Source: CAYZWU01 sp964482235 (lineage in GTDB: Bacteria > Planctomycetota > B15-G4 > CAYZWU01). Taken from it: a stretch of DNA of 64,000 nucleotides. Of the stretch, positions 36,742 through 45,736 are shown in pieces (within the stretch, counting starts at the first letter, position 1; every line of letters begins with the position of its first letter). Where the stretch lies: NCBI GenBank assembly GCA_964482235.1, contig CAYZWU010000002.1, forward strand, positions 62,001-126,000, written 5' to 3'. The translations under genes and the position numbers were made by a program. The notes beneath the pieces were generated by a model. It saw only the letters and a program-made list of their open reading frames with translations. It was not told the origin of the DNA and made no database searches.

Positions 36742-39447
36742 TCAGCGGAGCGGGCAGGCGGGACGGACGCTCAGGCCTATGCTGGCGCGGTTCTTCATCA
36801 GGGGATGACGGCTCGATACGCGGCAGTGCTCCGCCGTGTAGAACCAGCAGCCGCCGCGGCTGATGCGATAGATGGATCGGCTTGGCCGCCCCGCATCCGG
36901 ATTCTTCATCGCCGTCGCGTAACCGACCTTGGCGCCCCGGCACCACTCGAACACGTTCCCGTGGATATCGTGCAGTCCGAAGGCATTCGGGAGAAAGGTG
37001 CCGACCGGTGCATGCATCCTGAAGCCGTCGTCGAGCCACGTCTCGTAATCCCTCTCGATCTTCTTCTGGAAGCCGGCCCAGCGGCGATCACACAGATTGG
37101 CATACCCCTTCAGGGATTTCTCGTCGACTCCCGTGTGCCAGGGGGTGGCTGTTCCGGCACGAGCCGCATACTCCCATTCCGGTTCCGTCGGAAACCGCAG
37201 GTTCAGGCGCTGGAGGACGCGGTTGCATACATCCCAGCTGACATGGGTCACCGGATTGAGGAGCGTTGCATTCCTGGCCCCCGGCGGTTTCTTCCCTGGC
37301 TGATAGATGCTGGGATTTGTCCTGGTGAACCGCAGCCACTGTCCCTGGGTCATCTCGAACTTGGAGAGGAGAAAGGGATCGATACGCACCTCGTGCACCG
37401 GCGCCTCGTCCTCCATGGCATCGGGATCCGCGTTGGGAGAACCTGCAGGGTGGTCCGGTGACGGCTTCGCGGCTCCCATCCGGAACGATCCGCCCGGGAT
37501 CAGCACGAAGATCAAGCCCATCTCCTCGGTGAGGGCGATCCTGCCGTCCGCTCCGCGATGCGGCACCTCGCCGGTCTGGATGTTGCAGAACTCCCAGAGA
37601 CCCGAGTCGGGATCCCTTCCCACAGGCACGAGCCCCACCTGTTCCTTGATCGCGAGACCGTTGTAGAAAGGAGACTCACCGCGGTCCCCGATCGATGCGA
37701 TGGCCTGATCCCACTCTTCCCGGTAATCGTCGATGCTCCTTTTCACGACCGATTCGGCGAAGACCAGCCCCTCGCCGACCTGGTGCATGATGCTGTTCTC
37801 CGCCCCGGACAGTCTTTCGAGTCCGGTAACGAGCCGTTCGAGGATGCCGTGCTGCCAGCGTGCATTCGGGTCGGCAAAGATCCATTCCTGCCGGCTGCCT
37901 TCCTTCTCGTCGAGCACTGCCGCGGCACGCAGTTTTTCGAGAGTCGCACGGTGGAGGGGAAGCCTCTCGAGAAGAGTGTTCGCCCGTGCGATCCATGCCC
38001 TGTACTGGTCGATGTACTCGGGGTAGGCGGGCCACATCATGCGAGCCTCGGCTTCCAGATCGGAGAGAAGCAGCTCGTCCGAGAGACGGGTGGTCTCCTC
38101 GAGCAGTCCCTTCACGATGCGGGCCTGCTCGCTGGCCTCCTCCTTCGCATCGAGCGCCGCGTTGCGCTGCTTCTGGAGTTTTTGGCTCGCGCGCTCCGCC
38201 TGATCTCTCTTCTCCTTCTCCTTGGTGATGATGATCCAGGGCACGGCCAGGGCGAAGGCGGCCAGGCTGGCCGCCGCGATCCCCAGGGCTGTGCTGGCGA
38301 CCGGGTACCGTTTGACACGCTTCCAGATCCGCGACCTGAATCCGGCGGGCCGGGCAAGGATCACGTCGCCGGAGAGGAAGCGCCTCAGGTCGTCGGCAAA
38401 GGCGCTCACGGTGGAGTAACGATCCGGAACATCCTTTTCCATGGCCTTGAGGCAGATCACGGAAAGGTCGTACGGCACTCCCGGATTGACCCGTCGGGGA
38501 TTCCTGGCCTCGGCGAAGGCGATCTTCTTGAACACCTCCTGGGTCGTCTCGCCGTTGAACGGCACCTGCAGCGTGAGCAGCTCGTAGAGGACCACGCCAA
38601 GGGAGTAGATGTCCGTCGCGTGGCCCATCCTCGCCCGCTTGCCGATGATCTGTTCCGGAGACATGTAGTAGGGGGTTCCGGCGAAATCGCCGGTCCGGGT
38701 CAGCGCCATGGCGTCTTCCACCTTGGCCAGCCCGAAGTCCGCCACCTTGGGTTTGCCCTCGCCAGTGAGGAGGATGTTCGACGGCTTGATGTCGCGGTGG
38801 ACGACACCCGAATCGTGGGCATGCTGAAGGGCGTCCGCTATCTCGGCCACGAGGCACGCCACGACCTGGAAGTAACCCCTGCGCGGCTTTGCCAGGGACT
38901 GCTCGTCGATCATGCCTGCAAGGGTGGCGCCTCCCTCCACGAGTTCCTGGGCGATGTAGTGGACTCCCTCGTGCTCGCCGACGGCGTAGACCGATACGAT
39001 GCCGGGATGGTGCTGGCGTCCGCCCGCCTCGGCTTCGCGGCGGAACTTGAGGACCGATCTGTCGAAACGGGAGAAGTGCTCCGGCAGGACCTTCAACGCC
39101 ACGGGACGGTTGAGGGAGATCTGCTCCGCCTCGTAGACGATCCCCATCCCGCCGCGGCCGATTTCCCTGATGATCCGGAAATCATCGATCGTCTTTTCCG
39201 AGGCTGCCCCCTCTTCGCTCGAATCAGGGCGATCGTCGTCGAGTTCGAGGGCGATCCGATGGGGAAACTCCTCCGCCACGAAGAGGAACTCCTCGATCCT
39301 GGAGCGCAGTTCCTCCCGGCAATCGGGATGGCTTTGGCAGAAGGTCTCCGGATCATGCCGCTTTCCCGAGAACCAGTCTTTCCGGAACTCGGCCAGTGCC
39401 GCTGATAGCTCGTCACCGATCTCCTCGGAGCGAATCTCGCCGTTCAT
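36742..39447 (-). CDS. Ser/Thr protein kinase fused to a formylglycine-synthase-like (SUMF1) domain
   Basis: A 901-residue protein. Residues of about 90-365 are a Pkn2-type kinase with intact Gly loop (GRGGMG, ~97), VAIK-type lysine (VALKVLP), catalytic loop HRDIKPSN (~215), DFG (~237) and SPE. A membrane helix near 385-407 and a coiled coil follow. Residues of about 645-900 are a SUMF1/FGE-sulfatase domain (IPGGSFRMG, EVRIDPFLLSKFEMTQGQW, PVTHVSWDVCNRVLQRL, LRFPTEPEWEYAARAG, NVFEWCRG). In such fusions the outer domain is usually a ligand or sensor module. The pair of active cysteines of true formylglycine enzymes is not evident. The gene lies 15 bases downstream of an ECF sigma gene, so the kinase may control that factor. 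Confidence 0.92.
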   Translation of the reverse strand: MNGEIRSEEIGDELSAALAEFRKDWFSGKRHDPETFCQSHPDCREELRSRIEEFLFVAEEFPHRIALELDDDRPDSSEEGAASEKTIDDFRIIREIGRGGMGIVYEAEQISLNRPVALKVLPEHFSRFDRSVLKFRREAEAGGRQHHPGIVSVYAVGEHEGVHYIAQELVEGGATLAGMIDEQSLAKPRRGYFQVVACLVAEIADALQHAHDSGVVHRDIKPSNILLTGEGKPKVADFGLAKVEDAMALTRTGDFAGTPYYMSPEQIIGKRARMGHATDIYSLGVVLYELLTLQVPFNGETTQEVFKKIAFAEARNPRRVNPGVPYDLSVICLKAMEKDVPDRYSTVSAFADDLRRFLSGDVILARPAGFRSRIWKRVKRYPVASTALGIAAASLAAFALAVPWIIITKEKEKRDQAERASQKLQKQRNAALDAKEEASEQARIVKGLLEETTRLSDELLLSDLEAEARMMWPAYPEYIDQYRAWIARANTLLERLPLHRATLEKLRAAAVLDEKEGSRQEWIFADPNARWQHGILERLVTGLERLSGAENSIMHQVGEGLVFAESVVKRSIDDYREEWDQAIASIGDRGESPFYNGLAIKEQVGLVPVGRDPDSGLWEFCNIQTGEVPHRGADGRIALTEEMGLIFVLIPGGSFRMGAAKPSPDHPAGSPNADPDAMEDEAPVHEVRIDPFLLSKFEMTQGQWLRFTRTNPSIYQPGKKPPGARNATLLNPVTHVSWDVCNRVLQRLNLRFPTEPEWEYAARAGTATPWHTGVDEKSLKGYANLCDRRWAGFQKKIERDYETWLDDGFRMHAPVGTFLPNAFGLHDIHGNVFEWCRGAKVGYATAMKNPDAGRPSRSIYRISRGGCWFYTAEHCRVSSRHPLMKNRASIGLSVRPACPLR

Positions 39448-39462
39448 GAGCGTGGTTCCGAA

Positions 39463-40125
39463 TCAGATCCCTTGCTGAACCTGGTCTTCCTTCATGCTGC
39501 GTCCTGCAAGCTCGGCCAGTCCTCCGCGGCGGAGCGTGCCGACAATCTCCGCCAGCTGCTCCACGGCGCGGTTGTGGCGCATGCGGGCCGCATTGTCCGT
39601 GATTCCGAGCTTCTTGCCGATATCCACGAAAGAGAGGCAGTCCCACTTGCGCAGGGCGAGCACCTCGCGGGAGTCGGAATCGAGAAACTCCATGCCGAGA
39701 CGGATCCAGGCCTCCCGGTCCTGCTGATCCACGATGGTGCTCGGGGATTTCCTGGGGACGCCCTGCGGATCGAGATCGAGAACCGTTCCGGCAGGGAGGG
39801 GCTGCTCCTTAGAGATCGTACGGCGCTTGGCCGTGAACCAGTCGTGCTTTTCCCTGAGGGTGTTCTCCACGATCCTCACGAACAGGGCGCGCAGGTGTCC
39901 CTCGTCGGAAATCATCACGGGAGGGCCGTACTGCAGGAACTGGATGATGCTGTCGTTGACATAGTCGGCCGTCTCGGCCTTCTTGCGGAGCAGGGGACCC
40001 ATCCGCTTGCGGACGTAGGCGTGGATCCACGGCATGTTCCGGCCGAGCAGCGTGTCGAGGGCGGATCGATCGCCCTGGTACCAGCGCGCGAGGCATTCCG
40101 AAGTGCGGTTTTTTTTCATCGACAT
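39463..40125 (-). CDS. ECF-type RNA polymerase sigma factor paired with the kinase
   Basis: A 220-residue sigma-70 family protein. Region 2 is represented by SALDTLLGRNMPWIHAYVRKRMG and VNDSIIQFLQYG; region 4 by SREVLALRKWDCLSFVDIGKKLGITDNAARMRHNRAV, which contains the helix-turn-helix. It differs from the TIGR02999 factor at 13.4-14.0 kb. The ATG at 40125 has AGGG upstream. It is followed by the kinase-SUMF1 gene with 15 bases between, the sigma-kinase arrangement common in Planctomycetota. Confidence 0.9.
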   Translation of the reverse strand: MSMKKNRTSECLARWYQGDRSALDTLLGRNMPWIHAYVRKRMGPLLRKKAETADYVNDSIIQFLQYGPPVMISDEGHLRALFVRIVENTLREKHDWFTAKRRTISKEQPLPAGTVLDLDPQGVPRKSPSTIVDQQDREAWIRLGMEFLDSDSREVLALRKWDCLSFVDIGKKLGITDNAARMRHNRAVEQLAEIVGTLRRGGLAELAGRSMKEDQVQQGI

Positions 40126-40212
40126 ACGAGCCCTGCCTGCAGTTCGAGCACCATTCTCACCTCCCTATTAGACTATAGCGCCGATCAAACAAGTAGGTAA
40201 TCTCTTATCAGG

Positions 40213-40239
40213 CAGGCCGAGAGATGCGATTTCGGCCTG
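40213..40239. terminator. Hairpin after the cytochrome operon
   Basis: CAGGCCGA (40213-40220) pairs with TCGGCCTG (40232-40239). It lies 46 bases beyond the stop of the 17-heme gene and before the sigma gene on the same strand, so it may separate the two transcripts. No T-run is present on the minus strand. Confidence 0.35.
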
Positions 40240-40284
40240 ACCGTTGGATCAGGAAGATCCCGGGAAGAGGCGGGAGATGGTGCC

Positions 40285-41679
40285 TCAATGGCAAGTGGTG
40301 CAGTTCATCCCGTTGTCCGCATGAGGAACAGGCGCATGACAGACGCGGCACGAGCCGGCTGACGCCCCGATATGCGTGGCGTCCAGAGGCATGGGCAACG
40401 TGAAATGGCCCATCGTGTCGCGGTGGCATGTGTAGCAGCTCGTGTTGGTGGATAGCGGGAAGTGGCAGCGGAAGCAATGGTTCTGGTTGCCGCGGTTGAA
40501 CTGGCTCATGTGGGACCTCGGCTCCACATGCGTGTGGCAGTCCGTGCAGAACGACTGGCGGTGGCAGACGTTGCAGGTCGTTCTTTCCATTCGCGCCGTC
40601 ATGCCATGAGTCCTGTTCTTGAACGACACGGTGTGGGATCGAGGCTCCGCGTCCATGTGGCAGGCGTCGCAACCGCTCTTGTCGTGACAGAGGGCGCAGC
40701 CCGAATCGCGCAGGGGTGTCTGCTCGATGCGCAGCCGTTCGCCGTGGTGCTGCTGGAAGAAGGGCGAATCGTGTCCCGGCGGACGCGTCGCGTGGTGGCA
40801 GGCGTCGCAGCCGTCGCTGGAATGGCAGAGTGCGCACCGTGTTCCGTACAGCTCCCTGCGGATGGCATCGATACCGCCGGCCTCTCCGCCGTGGGTCGCC
40901 AGGAACCCGGCCGCTCCGTGGCCTGCCGGGGCCGTGTCTCGATGACACTTGTCGCATCCCTCCACGCCGTGGCAGAAGAAGCAGGAGTCCTCCTGCAGGT
41001 CGCGGTACCGGGGGGAGATCTTCAGGCCGTGGCTGCCGTGAAAAGAGGGGTTCTTGTGAGACGGAGGGGGCTCGGTGCTGTCGTATGTGTCGTGGCACGC
41101 CGAGCATTCGAGGCTCGACTTCATCAGGGTGTGGCAGTCTATGCAGGTGTGCTTGAAGTCGGGTGTTCCACCTGCGATGATCTCGCCCGTGACCACGTCG
41201 CCGTGGCAGTCGACGCATTCGCTTCCCAGCTCGGCGTGCCGGACATGCGAGAACTTGAGGTCGGCAAAATCCATTGTCGCGGAAAAGCGAAGGTTGCCCT
41301 CGCCGGCGTCTCGGCTCTTGAAGAAGGCGGCGATGGTCTCGGATTCTTCCTCGGGATCCTCGTGGCATTCCCTGCAGAGCTCGGCTGTTGGAATTGTGGC
41401 CGCATCGGATTCCTCCGCGCCCTCGTGGCAGTCCGTGCACACGAGGTCGTTCTCCATGTGTGTCGCGTGAGGGAAGTCGCTTCCTCTTTTTTCTGCCGCG
41501 AGGCCGCCTGTCGTCGCTCCAGGCTCCGCATGATAGGGGCAGGCGCTTTCCGCAAGGGGACCGGAACCGGCCATGTAACCGGGCTCTCTCTCCACGTATG
41601 ACGGCTGCCACGTGCAGGTGCAGAAGAATGCCGTGATGCCGGCCGAGAGAATCAACAGAGGGAGTATGCGGTTGATCAT
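40285..41679 (-). CDS. Multiheme c-type cytochrome with 17 CXXCH motifs
   Basis: A 464-residue exported protein; the start at 41679 is set by the ATG 11 bases after the porin stop, with AGGTG upstream, and by a hydrophobic signal sequence (ILPLLILSAGITAFFC). A lipid anchor is possible but the lipobox is not canonical. I count 17 CXXCH heme-attachment motifs, the last being the very C-terminus of the protein. Hemes often come in close pairs (CFFCH...CDKCH, CALCH...CDACH, CNVCH...CTDCH). Conserved extra histidines (HATH, HVRH, HGSHG) can be distal ligands. With the beta-barrel upstream this fits the outer-membrane or periplasmic side of an electron conduit. It is similar in position to ext-type cytochromes of Geobacter; homology not tested. 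Confidence 0.9.
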   Translation of the reverse strand: MINRILPLLILSAGITAFFCTCTWQPSYVEREPGYMAGSGPLAESACPYHAEPGATTGGLAAEKRGSDFPHATHMENDLVCTDCHEGAEESDAATIPTAELCRECHEDPEEESETIAAFFKSRDAGEGNLRFSATMDFADLKFSHVRHAELGSECVDCHGDVVTGEIIAGGTPDFKHTCIDCHTLMKSSLECSACHDTYDSTEPPPSHKNPSFHGSHGLKISPRYRDLQEDSCFFCHGVEGCDKCHRDTAPAGHGAAGFLATHGGEAGGIDAIRRELYGTRCALCHSSDGCDACHHATRPPGHDSPFFQQHHGERLRIEQTPLRDSGCALCHDKSGCDACHMDAEPRSHTVSFKNRTHGMTARMERTTCNVCHRQSFCTDCHTHVEPRSHMSQFNRGNQNHCFRCHFPLSTNTSCYTCHRDTMGHFTLPMPLDATHIGASAGSCRVCHAPVPHADNGMNCTTCH

Positions 41680-41690
41680 TTTTGTTGCAC

Positions 41691-43133
41691 CTAAAACCGG
41701 TACATGAAGGTTGCGGAAATCGTGTTGTAGGTGGCGTCGTCCGCATCCTCGACTTCCGCCTTGATGTAGAACGCTCGACCCAGACCGAGAGCCCAGCGCC
41801 ACCTGACGTAATAGGTCTGGACGTCCAGGGTGTCGACCAGGGAGAACTGCCTGTACTTGAACTTGGAATAATACGTCCCTGCCTCCATCACGTGGTGGCG
41901 TGCCAGGCGGTGACGTACGTCTCCACCCACGGAATATTCGGAGTCGTCGGATGTGTCCCAGTATTCCCAGTGAACGCCGGTCGTGAGGTCGTCGACGGGA
42001 AGATCGATCAAGTTGAAGGATATCTGGTTGCGGGTGTATTCCTTGTTGAAGGCGCTTTCATCGGTCGTGTGGACCAGTTCGTGCAGCATCACCTCGGCGC
42101 CCATCTCGAAATGATCTCCGATCCCCTTGACCGCGTTGATGCTAAATAGCTGGTAAGGCTCCAGACCGGACATGATGTCGGCGAAGGGCGTGTATTCGTC
42201 CGCGAGGGAATCGAGCCTTTCGGGCATCCAGCCGTAGTGGAGCGTCATGTTGAGGTTGTTCTCGATGTTCCAGTAGTGCATGGTGCCCTGCAGATCGCGC
42301 TGCTGCCCGCTGACGACGCTCTCCACGATGGAGGCGCGCAGGTTGTCCAGGATCGAGTAGGTTAACCCCAGAACGGCGAGGTAGTCGTCCCGGGTGCCGT
42401 AGTACCTGTTGCTGTCGCGGACCTGCTGCAGGTCCAGCGTGGCCGTGAGCTTATCCAGAGTCCTGTTCCGGATTGTCCCGCCGACGAGGCGATCGTCGGT
42501 AAAAGCGGCATCGTAGTAGTGGACCGGCACGCCGCCGTAGATCGACAGCGACGTGTCCTCGCCCGGATCGGCGAAGACCTGGATCCCGTCGAAGTGGGCG
42601 CCCGTGTAGCTTTCGTGAAACTGCCGCCCGAGCCGGACCTTCGTGAGAGGATCCAGCCTGTTCAGGTCCACGAAAGCCGTGTATATCCTTTCGACCATCC
42701 TTTTGTGATCGATGTCGTTGGAGTCGACGAAATCGGCGTCCGCTGCAGAGATCCGGTTATGAGAAGCCAGGCCGTCCAGATCCCAGCTCAGCCGTCCGGA
42801 GAAACCGCCGGTGACCCTGTCCCGGGTGTCGTCGCCTGCATCGACGCGGACGAAAAGGGATGTGTCGATATCACGCTTGCCGGGTGAGAACCGGTAGTTC
42901 GTCTCCAGGGTGGCGGCTCCCGAAACCGGAAAACGATCCGAACGGCCCGGGGGCGTCTCCGGAGGAGGGTTCCTGCGTTTCTGTTCCCGCTCGGCGCGAA
43001 GCCGCAGCAGTTCCTGGCGCACGGTGTCTATATCGATGCGGTCGTTGTTTCCGGCCTTTGTGATTGCCGAGGGCGCCAGTAGGACAAGAAAGATTCCCAA
43101 TGAAGCGAAGGCTCGAATCCGAGCGATTTTCAT
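41691..43133 (-). CDS. Outer-membrane beta-barrel protein of the cytochrome operon (porin-cytochrome conduit candidate)
   Basis: About 480 residues. The ATG at 43133 is preferred over the TTG at 43142 because a G-rich ribosome site lies about 9 bases upstream. A signal peptide is followed by a charged, Pro-rich segment (EREQKRRNPPPETPPG) and then alternating amphipathic beta-strands to the end, with many YxxxxW/Y and girdle aromatics. The last residues ATFMYRF end in Phe, the signature of outer-membrane barrels. No cysteines for heme are present. Located between a tetraheme and a 17-heme cytochrome gene, it is the natural candidate for the pore that houses a cytochrome across the outer membrane, as MtrB/PioB or ExtI do. 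Sequence relation to those families is unverified. Confidence 0.82.
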   Translation of the reverse strand: MKIARIRAFASLGIFLVLLAPSAITKAGNNDRIDIDTVRQELLRLRAEREQKRRNPPPETPPGRSDRFPVSGAATLETNYRFSPGKRDIDTSLFVRVDAGDDTRDRVTGGFSGRLSWDLDGLASHNRISAADADFVDSNDIDHKRMVERIYTAFVDLNRLDPLTKVRLGRQFHESYTGAHFDGIQVFADPGEDTSLSIYGGVPVHYYDAAFTDDRLVGGTIRNRTLDKLTATLDLQQVRDSNRYYGTRDDYLAVLGLTYSILDNLRASIVESVVSGQQRDLQGTMHYWNIENNLNMTLHYGWMPERLDSLADEYTPFADIMSGLEPYQLFSINAVKGIGDHFEMGAEVMLHELVHTTDESAFNKEYTRNQISFNLIDLPVDDLTTGVHWEYWDTSDDSEYSVGGDVRHRLARHHVMEAGTYYSKFKYRQFSLVDTLDVQTYYVRWRWALGLGRAFYIKAEVEDADDATYNTISATFMYRF

Positions 43134-43164
43134 CACTTTCAAGGCCCCCCTTTTTTCAACGATC

Positions 43165-43632
43165 CTATTTCTTCTCTATCTTTGCATGCTTCTTGTGCGG
43201 GTTGTGGCACTCGCTGCAGCCCGAAGGTTTCCTGTTGATGAGCTTGTCTTCGGGGTATTCGGCCTTGTCGACCTTCTCCTTGCGGAGCTTCGTCATGACG
43301 GTGACGTGCTCCGAGCCTTTCCCGTGGCACTGTTCGCACTGGATGTTCACGAGGTGGGGAGTCTCCTCCATGGAAACGAATCCGCCCATCCCGTAGCCGG
43401 TGGTGTGGCACCTGATGCAATCGGGCTTCTTCATGTCGTCGCCCTCGATGCAATGGAAAGAGTTGGCGTGCTTGGTGTCCGCCCATGTCTTGTGCTGCTT
43501 GATGTGGCATTTCTTGCATTTCTTGCCGCCAACGAATGTGGAGCTATCGTCGGGCAGGGCGAGCAATCCGAGAGCGGAGAAGGAGAGGACGACTATCGAC
43601 AGCACTGCTGCCTTCTTAAAAATGTAGCTCAT
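43165..43632 (-). CDS. Periplasmic tetraheme cytochrome c (c554-like)
   Basis: A 155-residue protein with a clear signal peptide and GGAGGT 9 bases before the ATG. It has four CXXCH motifs (CKKCH, CIRCH, CEQCH, CSECH). The first is followed by the KQHKTWADTKHANSF pattern of the cytochrome c554/DUF-type family, where the following His/Trp residues help ligand the hemes. The C-terminus is Lys-rich. Size and lack of an anchor suggest a soluble periplasmic shuttle between the inner-membrane quinol-oxidising cytochrome and the outer-membrane module. It is followed by the beta-barrel gene after 31 bases. Confidence 0.92.
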   Translation of the reverse strand: MSYIFKKAAVLSIVVLSFSALGLLALPDDSSTFVGGKKCKKCHIKQHKTWADTKHANSFHCIEGDDMKKPDCIRCHTTGYGMGGFVSMEETPHLVNIQCEQCHGKGSEHVTVMTKLRKEKVDKAEYPEDKLINRKPSGCSECHNPHKKHAKIEKK

Positions 43633-43753
43633 TCTCGATGCACCTCCGGGAAATATGAACGCGTTGATCGGATATGTCTCGTGTTCACGATCACATGGAC
43701 ATAGGGTATGGTCATCTTATCCGAAGCGCGCTGCAACATGAAAAGATCGCGTG

Positions 43754-43787
43754 AGGGCGAAAGGGCTATGAATTGCCCTTTCGCCCT
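43754..43787. terminator. Strong 13-bp hairpin between two cytochrome genes
   Basis: AGGGCGAAAGGGC (43754-43766) pairs perfectly with GCCCTTTCGCCCT (43775-43787) with an 8-base loop. It begins about 8 bases after the stop of the selenoprotein-candidate gene on the minus strand. There is no T-run on that strand, so it may be a partial terminator or an mRNA-stabilising hairpin that sets relative expression within the operon. Confidence 0.55.
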
Positions 43788-43795
43788 TATTGTTC

Positions 43796-45736
43796 TTACC
43801 TGGGGACCACCAGCAGGTCGTGTTCAGCCTGAGTGTAGCCCATCAGTTTCCAGTTTTCCATGTAGTTGTTGGCCGGATCGGAGAAGTCTATGTCGAGAAC
43901 CTCGTGCGTTCCATCGCTGTGGATGATCTCGAGATGCGAGGCCAGCTTGGCATGATTCTCCATGGCGTAGTGCCAGATCATGTAGTTGCCGTCGAAGATC
44001 CAGGTACCCGTGTCATGGCAGTCCGTGCAGGAACTGCCCGCTCCGAGTGCGTCGCCGGCCGGCCGGACGTTGTGGCTCATGGAGAAGAGATGAGGAGCCA
44101 CCCAGATATGGGGATCCACGATATTGGGCTCGCCCAGGGCCAGCAGCTGTGTAATCATGCTGTCGATCTCGGCAGCCGTGTTCACCTCGGCCTTTCCGTC
44201 TCCGGTGTCGTCGGACAGCGTGGCGCCGGCCGCTGCAGCGACCACATTTCTCAGGAAGAGGGGATGCGTCAGCTCTCCGGTCGCTCCGTCCTTCTCACCC
44301 CAGTAGACGCAGGTCATGTGGTTCATGGGGAAGAGCTTGTAGGAGCCGTCCTCCATGTCCCACCAGCTGTATGTGGGGGAGAATCCGGTCCAGCCCGAGG
44401 GGGCGCCGGGGCTTCCGCCCGTCCAGATGCCGTACTTGCCCGAACCGACTCCTGCGGCGATCTCCACCGTGCGCAGCGTCGGAGATATCTTGAAGGGAAT
44501 GTGGCAGACGGTGCAGTCCAGCTTGTCCATGTGGAACGAATAAATGCCGCCGAATCCGCCGCCGTCATGGGCCGTCTTGGGATCGACGCCGATCTGATCG
44601 CCGTCGTTCACATCGTCGACGTGGCAGTCTGTGCACGATGTGATCGTCCAGTCGAGGTCGTCGCGAACGGTACCCACCTTGTCATGACCCTTTGCGAACT
44701 GGTGATCGATCTCGCCCGAGTGGCAGTCGATGCACGACATGCCGGCCATATCGTGGACGTCCCGCTCGTAGGCGGCCGGGACGCCCTGGATGTCGCCCCA
44801 GGTGAAGCCGCGTTTCTTGATGTCCGAACGGGCGTTCTGGGGGTTGGTGGCGTAGCCGTTTTCATCCATCGCATGGCACTGCGCGCAGTTGAAATCGTGG
44901 GGCGACGTGTTCAGAGTGATGCCGTTGGTGACCAGCGCGGCGTCATAGTTCACCGTCTGGTTGTCCACGACGGTCCCCATGCCGGCTCCGGCAAAGGGCG
45001 CCGTGTACAGATGGCCGGTCTTGACCTCGACGGCTCGACTGGCTGTGGAATATCCCTGCATGTGGCAGAGGAGGCAGTCAATCTCCAGGACTCCTGCCGT
45101 GTCCCAGGGGGCCTGGACGACCGCACCCTGGCCGGAATCGTAGTAGTAGTAGTCGCCGTCCAGGTCGTCGGGAACGCCGCCGTCCGCCAGGAACTCATCG
45201 TATCGGTTGCCGTATCGGTCATACTCCATGGCTCCGCCCCCGGGATGGCAGCAGCCGCAGTTGGACTTGGCATACGCGTACAGGCCGAGATCCAGATCGT
45301 AATCGTTGGTGTTTTCCTCTTTCGCCAACTGGCGATAAGAAGGAGGTCACCACTTGCCTACCATGCCGGGCGAGAGCACCCACGAATGTCCTCCCTGGCT
45401 TACCCCGTAGTTGTCATCGAGGAAATCGGCACCCTGCTGGAAGTGGAATCCTTCTTCGATCACGCTGTAGTCGTGGCAGTATCCGCAGGTCTGCTTGGGG
45501 CTGTACGGGGTCGTCTCCGTTTCGATGTTGATCGGGAGGCCGTTGATGTCCCGCAGGTAGATGCCGACATGCGCCCCGCTCACGGGAATCAATGTCCCTG
45601 CCTTGGCAAGGACATTGCTGTGATGCGATCTCCCACCCCGATTGCACGCTGTCAGGAAAATGACGGTGCTGCCGCAGATCGCAACGCAGATCATTGCGAG
45701 TCTTACCAGACAACATAGAGTTCTTAGCTGTTTCAT
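43796..45736 (-). CDS. Multiheme cytochrome lipoprotein read through an in-frame TGA (candidate selenoprotein)
   Basis: The frame runs 646 codons from the ATG at 45736 (GAGGAGC upstream) but contains a TGA at 45347-45349 (residue 130). The 129 residues before it carry a lipoprotein signal with lipobox LTAC and one CXXCH (CGYCH). The part after it carries seven CXXCH motifs (CGCCH, CLLCH, CAQCH, CIDCH, CTDCH, CTVCH, CTDCH) but no signal peptide and no ATG before its first heme. A heme protein must be exported, so the second part makes sense only if joined to the first. The context is GMVGKW-TGA-PPSYRQ. A hairpin fitting bacterial SECIS rules follows directly. I recall that the extK/extL cytochromes of Geobacter occur as one selenocysteine-containing ExtKL in some species; relation inferred. 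Alternative: a nonsense mutation. Confidence 0.75.
45316..45349 (-). promoter_or_regulatory. Candidate bacterial SECIS element directly after the in-frame TGA
   Basis: Read on the minus strand, the TGA (45349-45347) is followed by CCTC, a 7-base bulge, TCGCC, loop AGTT, GGCGA, AA, GAGG. The upper stem is 5 bp (45335-45331 with 45326-45322); the lower is 4 bp (45346-45343 with 45319-45316). The loop has 4 bases with a G at its second position, 18 bases after the TGA. Known bacterial SECIS criteria are a G in the first two loop bases, at roughly 16-37 bases from the UGA. Confidence 0.6.

Noticed and set aside
40462..41601. Open frame opposite the 17-heme cytochrome
   Set aside because: It is a mirror of the repeated CXXCH codons and shows no signal or family features.
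43796..45328. Treating the seven-heme half as a separate gene starting at a TTG at 45328
   Set aside because: It would have no signal peptide, no ribosome site (the AGGAGGT there is on the opposite strand) and would start inside the same frame as the upstream lipoprotein, separated only by one TGA and six codons.
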